NCBI RefSeq assembly: GCF_954871325.1
Contig: NC_088779.1
Location: 2,916,846-2,980,845 of the forward strand
Source: Gordionus sp. m RMFG-2023
Lineage: Eukaryota > Nematomorpha > Gordioida > Chordodea > Parachordodidae
Direction: 5' to 3'
DNA: 64,000 nt
Shown here: positions 25,276 to 35,000 of the stretch, piece after piece
Layout: each line of letters opens with the position of its first letter
Position numbering within the stretch: the first letter of the stretch is position 1
Translations under genes and position numbers: made by a program
The notes under the pieces: generated by a model
Told to the model about the DNA's origin: nothing
What the model saw: the letters and a program-made list of their open reading frames with translations, nothing else
The model's database searches: none

Positions 25276-25924
25276 TAGTGTTGTTAAACAACGGATTATT
25301 TTGAGCCGATTTTTTTAAAACCGGCCAACTCTATATTTTATCAGGAAAAATATTATGCAAGCCTCAAGATTTTGTTTCATAGGTGCAGTGGCGTAGCTGG
25401 CAATTATTCTTAGAGGGGGTCCATACATATAAAATCCTGGGAGCTTTGCCCCCCAGACTCTTTTTAACGGGCCTTCGGCCGGGTTTATCTTACTTATCAT
25501 AACCATATCTTCGATATTATATAATAAATATATTTTTTAAATGCATCAATAAATTTGTTATTATAATTTTATAGATTATTCTCGATGACTTTATAACAAT
25601 ACTATCCAGAATAATTTCAATAGTATAATATAATATCAATAAACATCAAAAACCGAGAAAATATAAATATTAAGTAAGGTATTTATTTTATATAAAGTCA
25701 CTTTTAAGGTCTTAGGAACGTATAATCTAAAAATAGATTTTTGTTCTGGGAGGGGTCCAAACCCAGAAACCACCCCCGTAGTTACGCCACTGCATAGGTG
25801 GCACACAAAGGGTTGAAGATCAATTAACTAAATCTCGAGACTTAGAACAATATTTTTCTGGCTAAACACACTGAGTTAGCCATTTTTAAAAATCATCTCA
25901 AATCAAGCCCTTTAAACAACACTA
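25276..25924. mobile_element. hAT MITE family A, interrupted by family D
   Basis: Starts TAGTGTTGTTAAACAACGG, resumes after the insert with GGCACACAAAGGG and closes CCTTTAAACAACACTA. The insert shows the A copy is older. Confidence 0.88.
25386..25792. mobile_element. hAT element family D, nested
   Basis: 407 bp, CAGTGGCGTAGCTGG to GTAGTTACGCCACTG, flanked by CATAGGTG on both sides, a perfect 8-base duplication, inside the family A element. Confidence 0.94.
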
Positions 25925-25929
25925 ATAAC

Positions 25930-28068
25930 TTTATTGTCTAGTAGTGCTCAATTTAGAGTCGGTTCTTTTACAACTTGAATTACGAAAGGCATTCGATATC
26001 TCCAATAAAATAAAATGATTGAATAAGAAATTAACTAAGCTCAATCCGTAGAAAACTAGATTTGACGATGCTTCAAGGACAAAGTGTCAATCTCGAAATC
26101 TCGTTTTTTTTTATATATCACGACTTAAGTAGACAATTGAGATGAGTATTGTTGAAAATAAATTTTTCGCGAAATAAAATCCTCATTCTTTAAGGTTTTA
26201 ACAATATATTAAAAGATTTTTTTTATTTGGTTTATCCCCAATATAAGATCAAATTAAAATAAAATTACAAAACACTAAAGTGATCTCAGAAGCCGCCTCA
26301 ACCAGAACCCTGACTTGAGTCTGAGTCTAATTTTTATGAATTTCATTATTTATAATAGAAATAGATCAGAACCCTGCTTCATTCCTTAGATAAATTTTAA
26401 ATAAGGGAATAGCCAAAAAAAAGGATAAGGGAGGCAGGGGTTATATTGTCCATATAAAAAATTGAGAGGCTGTGATAAGGGGGAGAAGAAACTTATCTAT
26501 GGTAGTGAAATTAATGTCTAAGAGAAAAAATTTAATATATTTTTAAAAATCTGTTAAAATTTTGAGTTACGAAAAAGACACTGGGGGGGGGGGGGGGTAT
26601 TATCCTTTTTGTGGGGCATGTTTTGGCCTATCATTTTCTAGGCATTATATTCTTTCTTTTTTTTTCGAACAAAAAACACGATAATTAAAAAAAAACTATA
26701 TAATTGATGAATACAATTTGGAAAATGCCATCCAATCAAATTCAGTTTTAACCTACGAAACTCAACTCACTCCCATGGAACTATTATTTATGAAAAACGA
26801 ATAATATTAAAACGTTTGATATAGCATAATTTTAATTTTTTTAAAAAAATAAATGTAACTTATATTAGTGATCTGTATCGAGCCTAATTTTTCAAGCCCT
26901 GCCCGAAATTTTTTTTATAAAGTTTTTCTCGGCCCGGCCCGAATTTATTTAAATACAGAAAATTAATTTTTTTTTAATTAATCAAAATAAACGATGTATG
27001 TTATCTGGCGCCTACTTTCTATATATATATATAAAATCACATATTTTATTTAACATAATTTATTTTATTTATATTAAATATTTTGTATATCCATGTACCA
27101 TATTATTCTTTTTAAAAAATAATATTTACAGATTTTTAGTGGTCGCGTTCTACGAATAAACGCATCATCGGGAGCGGATTTGTTTTTTTTTTCAGAAATG
27201 ATAACAAAATCATATATAATGTGTATTTTCAGATTCCGAACTGCTTATTCATTCCAATTTTTAAAAGTGATTTTCTTTTCTTTCTTTCTTTTCTTTCTTT
27301 TCTTTCATTATATTTTTAAAAACAAATAATTTAAGGTTAGGTGAATTGGGGGAATTTTTTTTATCCTGGGGCCTCTTAAAGTCTTCGCGCGGCCCTGGTA
27401 TTCAATGCTTATTGCAATTCCTTCTTACGTCATGCATTTTTTTTTCTCCTCAACTTCATCTCTTTTTCATTCTCATGATTAAGAGGAAGATCGAAAATTA
27501 GAAAGATTATTCATCTTTTATATCTCTCTTATCCTGCACTTCAATCCATTTGCACCTTTTTATCATATAAATATATATATTATATACATATATTATATCT
27601 ATCCCATATTTCAAATCTTAATTTCCTGGCATCTTTTCAATCCTGGAGGATAGTCCTGACGAGTATCACAATTTTTTACTTCCGCCATACATTTGGTTCT
27701 CAACTGTCATCTTTTTTCCATAGTTCCTTATGATTTTCCTTGATTGGCATCTGAACCTGTATGTTTGGCCTCGAAATACTTCCTCATACCCATATCCACT
27801 CCCTTAGCATCTTTCCCGCATATAATCATATTCTGCCTACCCTTTATGAATTTCTTAACAAAATTGTTCTTTCAATCCTCTAGCCTATCTACATGTATTA
27901 TAGATGCCTCAACAACCATGATGCTATCTATTAATTCTCACCATCAATTTCCATAATTTATATATAAACTTAGTATGAGCTGTCCATACAAATTCTCCCG
28001 GCACTTTATAATCGTTTACTAACGGAAGTGAGTTTCCATTAAACAAATTGTATATAATATCAAGTACA
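25930..28068. other. intergenic DNA, mostly unassigned
   Basis: A 15-base G run is at 26583-26597. At 26876-26950 there is the left end of a relative of the hAT element at 63386 (TAGTGATCTGTATCGAGCC and GGCCCGGCCCGAA). The stretch 27440-27960 is more complex, with a short protein-like run on minus that I could not assign. Confidence 0.45.
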
Positions 28069-28076
28069 GAAATATG

Positions 28077-28261
28077 TAGTGATGTTAAATCACCTAACTT
28101 TGACCATCATCTCTATTGTGTTTTAGTCAAACTTTTAGGCTAAAAAATTTGAATTAAGCTTCTAATGAGTCTCAACTTGAAGATTGCTTAGAATATTTCT
28201 GGATAAAAATATGGCTACCCTGTTTTATAGTTGACTAAAGATAGGTAGTTTAACAACACCA
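28077..28261. mobile_element. hAT MITE family B
   Basis: 185 bp, TAGTGATGTTAAATCACC to GGTAGTTTAACAACACCA, flanked by GAAATATG and GAAATACG (8 bases, one mismatch). It has its own interior (GTCTCAACTTGAAGATTG), distinct from family A. Confidence 0.88.
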
Positions 28262-29734
28262 GAAATACGGATCCAATAGGGGAGGGGGGGGGGGTGGAGG
28301 CTCAATGGCTTAATTATGATTGCTTTAGATATTGGATTGTATTATATCTATCACTGCTGAGTTAAATTTTTAATAATAATATCGAGAAATATTCTAATTT
28401 TCTTCCTTGGTGTCCCTTTAGTTAACTTAAAATGACCGATTCTCGAGATAAACTTTTTCCAAACATAATTAACGACAAATTTTAAATTTATAATTTGATT
28501 TCGATAATAAAATATTTTATTCTCATTTGACGCCCATAAACCTTAGAACTACGGAGATCTCCATAGGTGATACTCTAGCTAAAGAGATCTCCTTTGAGAT
28601 ATGTCCGTTCAATTATTCTAAGCAATCACCCAGATCCGTCAACATTTATAATTTTTTTTTCAAAATTTATATATATAAAAGTTTGAATTCGTTATTTTTA
28701 CACTAATTATATTTAAAATACTTGTGAAACACTTGTATTGTAACATTGGCAACTTTTAAAATAACTTACCAAAAAAAAATAATAATTCAAATTACGGCAT
28801 CTAGGAATCTAGGATATCTGGTTGCTGGGAACCTAAGATTTAAGCCTTAGACACATCATCATTTAATATCATAGTATTAATATAGTATAGAAGAGATATT
28901 TTAAATGAGATAAAACTGCATCTTAGAAGAAGTTAGTTAAAATTTTCCAAAAAAAAGAAGAATTTTAGAAACCAAAAATAAAATTTTTTTGAAATTAATT
29001 TATTTTTAGGCCGTGTTCAAAAAGAAGAAATAGCTTTTGTTCTTAATATAAAATAAAATATATGTCTTAAAATTATAATTCTAAAAATTTTTTTTATTAA
29101 ATATTTCAAAAATTTGACATACGATTTTTAATAAAAATTTTTAAAACTTCTAAAAATACTTCTAAAAATTTTAAAACTTTTTAAATTTTTTATAAAGGAT
29201 TTTGGACACTAAAAAACCATGATTTAACAAAAAAAAACAAATAATTTAGAACTAGATTAATAAAAATGTTTTTTATTATTTGTAAATATAAATATCAAAC
29301 GGGGGAATATATTTAAAAAAATAATGATAGATAGACAAGTATAAGATAAATCGATTTCATCTTTCTCTCAAAAAAAAAATTTGAATTTTTTTTTAAATGA
29401 AATTCAGTTGTATCGGTTTAAACAGGACCTGATTGGCAGCCAAAATAACTATCGGCTTTCTAAACTGGATTCAAGATTTTTTTCTTTCTTTTCTTCTTAG
29501 GATCATTAATCTGTGTTAATCGCTAACTAATCTAATAATTTTATACGATTCAAGATTTTAAAAAATGCTCATGGAAACATTTAGTATATTCTTTTTCTTG
29601 AAACAGAATTATAACAGAATGTATACCTGTTTCTGATATATTAATTAATTTGTTCTAATCGTCTATTTTGGTCTAGAATTGAGTGTAAAATTCAGAATTG
29701 TAAAAATTTTCTTTCTAAGAAATATTTATGATTT

Positions 29735-29845
29735 GAATCCGAATTTTAAAAACGGCTAAAGAAAGAAAGAAAGAAAGAAAGAAAGAATGAATTTTTTTTT
29801 TTTTAAAAAATAGGCTCAAAGCGAGCCGTTTAACAACACTATCCA
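29735..29845. mobile_element. hAT MITE family A remnant with (GAAA)n
   Basis: An AAAACGGCTAA arm, a GAAA microsatellite (29760-29787) and the closing GAGCCGTTTAACAACACTA. Confidence 0.65.
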
Positions 29846-30037
29846 CATATATAAAATATGAATTTGAGTTGTAAAATATAATTAACAATCCTATTTGAAT
29901 CATGCTCAAAAAAAATAATCTTTGGAGAGGTCAAAAAAATATTAATAGAATTTTTAAAACTCTTGTAAAGGTTATTTGGATGGCTATAACTTTTCTCTCC
30001 GCCTATTTTTCTTGTTCCTAAAAATAACTTATTATAA

Positions 30038-30759
30038 TAGTGCGCAGCGCACAAATTGAAACGTTTCAAAACGCAACGTTTCAAAAAAACGCGTATTAAA
30101 AAAAAACGTAAACGCAGCTATGTTTAAATTTGAAGCGTTAACTTTTATTTATTTTTTCTATATTGAAAGGGTCTAAAAAATTTTTCTTCTTCTTAGCTTT
30201 CACCTTATTCTGGTGGTAAGCTCCTTTAGTATCTCTCTCCACTTTATGTTATTCATACTATCTCTTTATCTAATTTATATTTCTTCATATTGGCTTTCCA
30301 CTTTATGGCCCCATTGTAGTTTTGGCCTTCCTCTTTTACGTTAAACTCTCAACCTTATCTCCTAAATAGTTTCATAGGCCTTCTTATTGTGTGCCCATAC
30401 CACCTAGATCTGTTCACCATTATATTAGGTTTGTTAATAGAAGGTCTAAAAGCAAAAAAGAAGGCTTGCCATATATATTTCATTAGCAAAATCTTTATTT
30501 TGTAATATCTTAATTATTCCCAGTAGCTAAAAAAAATATTAATTGTATCATTTAATATAATTATTTGACTTTGTTTTTAGAAGATGTTGTACCCATGCTT
30601 ATTCAGTTCAAAATTTAAAAAAAAACGTTTTTTAAAGAAAACGCAAGATATTTTGTTGTTTTTTTTTAAAAATAAATAAATTTAAAAACGCAAAAACGGA
30701 AATGTTCCCAATTTAAAAACGAAACGCATTCGAAATGCATTATTTGCGTTTTGAGACTA
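30038..30759. mobile_element. hAT-like element family L carrying a LINE fragment
   Basis: Starts TAGTGCGCAGCGCACAAATTG, with many AACGC/GCGTT motifs near both ends, and ends ATTTGCGTTTTGAGACTA. A LINE 3' fragment sits in the middle. The shorter relative is at 60419. Boundaries are approximate. Confidence 0.5.
30184..30440 (-). mobile_element. LINE reverse-transcriptase C-terminal fragment
   Basis: The minus strand reads NRSRWYGHTIRRP, then, after a frameshift, KRGRPKLQWGHKV and NNIKWREILKELT. This is the typical end of RTE/CR1-like LINE polymerases (RWYGHV...GRPK..W...W). Stops and the shift mark it as dead, and the rest of the LINE is absent. Confidence 0.7.
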
Positions 30760-31010
30760 GTGTTGCTAAACTACCTATCCTTTAGTCAACTATAAAACAG
30801 GGTAGCCATATTTTTATCCAGAAATATTCTAATCAACCTTCAAGTTGAGGCTCAACTTCAGAAGCCTAATTCAAATTTTTTTTTTAGCCTAAAAATCCAC
30901 AAATATTCTAATCAACCTTCAAGTTGAGGTTCAACTTTAGAAGCCTAATTCAAATTTTTTTTAGCCTAAAAGCTTGACTACACGATGGAGATGGTCAAAG
31001 TATTAGTTAT
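30758..31010. mobile_element. hAT MITE family B with internal duplication
   Basis: Starts TAGTGTTGCTAAACTACC. A block of about 75 bases (AATATTCTAATCAACCTTCA ... TTTTTTAGCCTAAA) is present twice in tandem (about 30823-30896 and 30897-30970). The right end fades near GGTCAAAGTATTAG. Confidence 0.75.
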
Positions 31011-31227
31011 TATATCATCCGGTCTAGAGCAAAGTTTGATAGAAAAATCTTCAAGAAATTTTTTTTAGATTTGGGTTAAGCGTGCGTGAAAAGTTAAATT
31101 AAATAAAGGATTTTCGGCTCAAAAATCTTCGTTCATTCTTCCGACAAAACAAATAATTTTTTTCGCACTATTTTTTCGGAGATTTTTTCTCTCCAAACTC
31201 TAGAAACTTAAAAATCGGGCTTATCGC

Positions 31228-31411
31228 TAGTGTTGTTAAACGGCTCAAAAATGGCGAACTCAATATTTCTTCCAGAAAAAAATATTACGCAACCCTGAAG
31301 TTGCTCATGGAACAAAGGTCTCTAGACATCATATATTATCGGAATCTCTTAGGCTTATGGAAAATATCTTTCTGGCTTAAAATACAGAGTTAGAGCCGTT
31401 TCGCAACATTA
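31228..31411. mobile_element. hAT MITE family A
   Basis: TAGTGTTGTTAAACGGCTC to GCCGTTTCGCAACATTA, flanked by CTTATCGC and CTTATCAC (8 bases, one mismatch). It lies just downstream of engrailed. Confidence 0.86.
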
Positions 31412-31579
31412 CTTATCACCGATATTCCCCCCCCCCTTACCCCATATCTTATATATGTTAAAATTTGTCGCCCTTTCTTCTTCTTTTTTTTTTCGTTTTA
31501 ATAATAATTAATGCTTTTAAGAAACGAAATAAATTTATAAACATTAGGTCGCTTTAAATAAAGGCTTTTTCTTGCCAAT

Positions 31580-31585
31580 TTTATT
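31580..31585 (-). promoter_or_regulatory. candidate poly(A) signal of engrailed
   Basis: AATAAA on the minus strand about 115 bases after the engrailed stop codon, in the context CCAATAAAATTGG. It is the first canonical hexamer downstream. Confidence 0.4.
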
Positions 31586-31699
31586 GGTTAGTTTTAAATA
31601 ATTCAACAAAAAAAATTTTTTTTTTCATAATTCAAAAATTTAGTTAGTTTTTTTTTATAATACATTTGGATTCTCAAAATCTTTATATAAAAAAAAAAA

Positions 31700-32028
31700 T
31701 TAATATTTTTTCTGGTCTTTATGGTTGACGACCAAATTCTGCCTTTCGTAATCGGAAATGTAGGAAGCTATGGTGACGGAAAGCGGGACGCAATTCAGCA
31801 TGGAGGCGTTGAGGGCTTTCTTGATCTTTGCTCTCTTGTTCTGGAACCAAATTTTGATCTGAGATTCGTTCAATCCCAAATCCCTAGCCAAATTTTGCCT
31901 CCTCTGTTCCGTCAAATACCGGTTATCCAGGAATTCTCTTTTAAGCCTGGCCAATTGCTCGTTGGTGAAAGCTGTACGGGGTCTTTTATCTTCGACGTTT
32001 TTCTTATCCTCCATCTCACTAGGATATT
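31700..32028 (-). CDS. en: engrailed exon 3 (homeodomain)
   Basis: The exon is 329 bp with acceptor CACCCAG. The alternative TAG eight bases further in would break the frame. It encodes an acidic linker ([13 protein letters not shown]), the full 60-residue homeodomain and a 36-residue tail ending DQKKY and TAA. The tail begins [11 protein letters not shown] and lacks the LALQLMAQGLYNH-like EH5 consensus. Confidence 0.95.
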
Positions 32029-35000
32029 CTGGGTGGATTATATAAATTTCCAATATTAATAATTGTTTTGTATATAACTTATTAATTTTTTATCCTAAAA
32101 AAAATGAGGCAGAGAATAGGTAACATTTCGATTTGGACAGATAAAACTTTCTTAAATAAGTAGCATCCTATCTTTCTTTCTTTTTTTTCCGTGTTCTTTT
32201 AAATTTACAGCTATTAATAACTTTCAAATTTAAAGCCATCTTATATATGACGTGTCGCGGTAAAGGAAAATTATTAAGATTATGGTAAATATGGTATTAA
32301 ATCTTTCATTTTAGCTTTATATTTGACCAATAATGAGTCTCGCTTAAATCAGCTGACCATAACATAGTTCATGATACGAGGCCAAAAACTATTCGTAAAA
32401 AAAAAATTAATTATGAATTCCGCTGCGATTTATAGAAATTTTTTTTTTACCCGTAATGAGGTTCGGAATTTTATTAACCGGCGTTAGCGGTTGCGAGTGT
32501 TTAGTGATGTGACCGTGGATGCTAGAAAATTTTGACGAGGCATGAATTTTAGATTTCCTGATACGCGGACCTGCAAATAGAAAATATACGATCGTTTTAA
32601 ACCAATTCCTGATTAAAATGTCACTAACATTTATTAAGATCAATCGCATGGCCTCTTCCCCCTTTTATATATGACAGCTAAGAATTTAAAAAAACGGAGT
32701 TATAATACAGGGCCCCTTAACACGGTTATGTCTTTAAGTGGTCAATAACCCATTTTCCATTTTGGTCATTAGAAGGACCTCTGTTTTATTGGCTCGGAAA
32801 AGGGGAGGGGTTAGAAGAGATCTGGGGGTTTTTTTAAAAAAATATTATATATTAATTAACTTTTTAATTAAAAGTAGTGTTGTTAATCGACTAAATTTGT
32901 CGACTAACAAACGACTAACTAATACTTTAAGTCGAAAATTTGACTAAAAACTTTAGCAACTAAATTAGTCTATTAGTCAACTAATTTAGTCGACTAAATC
33001 GACTAATGTAGTCGACTAAAACGACTAATTTAGTCGACTAAAAGAACTCATTAAGTCGACTAAATTAAAGGAACAAGAAAGAAGCAGATTTTAAAACGAC
33101 AATAACTAAGAGCAAAAAAATATGTATATATGTTAGTGGCAATGTGTTTTTTTTTTTGCGGGAATGTTTAATTTTTTTAAAATTTAAATCATTTTTTTTT
33201 GAGCGCGTTTTTTTTTAAACAAAAATTTTAAATATTTGATTTTTCTGGAAATGTATTTCAACATGAATTTCGGACAATTTTGCCACGAACCTTTGAACTT
33301 AAAATTAGCCATATTAGTTTTTCCGTAGATCTTTTCGTATAAATTATAAATAAACTCAAAAGGTTAACGATATAATTATCTACAATTAGATCGGCACCAT
33401 TCTAAACATTTCCAGTAAATTGCGCGAAAAAATGTGATTTAAAGTTGAAAAATAAAACACATTCGACGCTAAAATAATACATTAAATTTAGGTTAAATAA
33501 AAATATTAAAATTATCTTCAAAAATTAGGTTGCGAAAAATGATAAGAATTGGAGTTTGAAGAAAAAAAAGTAGAAATACAAATTTGGATTAAGATTTAAG
33601 AAGAATACACATACCGAAAACTGATTATAGTTTTTAAAAAAATAACCATTTAATTAGGTTTGAAAAGTAAATTAATTGTGCTAAAGATAGGGGAATTATG
33701 CCAAGGAAACGGATAACAAATGCGAAGCCGAAGAAAAAGTTAAAAAGGTTGACGAGTGCTATAGATAAATTTCATGCAGATATACAACTAGTACAGTATA
33801 TAACATTAACCACGTTCAACAGTAGCTCTCACGATTTAGTTCTGAAAATCTAGGAAAAAGTAATCGGGTGCTAATAATGGCACCTATAATTTCTATTTTA
33901 AAAATCTTGGATTCGTAGAAAAGAAAGGAAATGGGAAAAACATAAAAATTTTAATATTTCTTTTTTTCCGATTGTTTTTAAACTTTGAAGTTACAAGTCC
34001 GAGATGTCTACAATTTCATCAAGAAAGGGTAAAGTAAATCCGATGGCTGTCCACTAATAAATCAATATATATATATATAGCCGGCTATTTAATAATCTTC
34101 AACCAAAAATGGCGAAGATATTAATATCACGCGATGAGTGGAAAGGGATAAATAAATTTTAGTCCTAGTGATGGCGCTCCTCGAGATTTTTAATTGTATT
34201 TTAAATGTTTTTTTTCCTTCTTCTTTCTTTCTTTCTTATATTCTTTTTTTTTTCCAATTAATATATTTATTATTCTAAATATAAATTTCTATATTTTTAT
34301 CTTTTTTTTGTTTAATATCTCTTATAATAACATATTTATTTTATAATTTCATAGATATTAACCTTTAATCTTTCCATCCACCATAACAGGAAAAATATTT
34401 GAAATATTGATTAGCGAGTAAAAGATATAAATAAGCCTTATTTTCGATATCATTTGTTAGTTAGATTTAAGCTCAGACTAGAGGAAAAAAATAAATAAAT
34501 TATTATTTAACACTTCCTACTAACTGGACACTTCCAAGGCCTAGACAAATTAGCGCCCTGATTGAATTAAATTCGAACTAAGAAAAAAAGGAAGGAAGGA
34601 AGGAAGGAAGGAAGGAAGGAAGGAAGGAAGGAAGGAAGGAAGGAAGAATCTGAATATACTTAATAACTTTTTGTTATTATACTTCTAGCACAAAAAAAAA
34701 GTTATAGCTTCTAATTCAGATTATGCTATATTATTTTGTAAAAAATGTATATAATATATTATCAAGGGATGAATCTAAGGAAATAATTCCCCGAAATAAA
34801 AAAATCCCCGTTTATTAAGATGTTAAATATTAAAAATTACAAAATTAGTAAAATAGGAAGAAGAAAAAAAATTCCCTATAAATTATATCCACGAAAATAT
34901 TAAATCCACAAATAAAATGTTTAAAAAAAATTTTAAGAAAATCAATTCCTGGGGGAATTAATTTCTAAGAATTATCAATTGGGGATATTTTTTTCTTTCC

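Noticed and set aside
27440-27960. Possible transposon or gene fragment on minus (KGRQNMIICGKDAKG)
   Set aside because: Frames break every 15-40 codons and no family is recognised; not enough for a call.
31721-32059. Open frame of 112 codons on plus across the homeobox
   Set aside because: Antisense shadow of engrailed exon 3; no protein-family resemblance.
33673-33828. Small plus-strand frame [18 protein letters not shown]...
   Set aside because: 51 codons in engrailed intron 1, A-rich, without homologue or splice partner that I can see.
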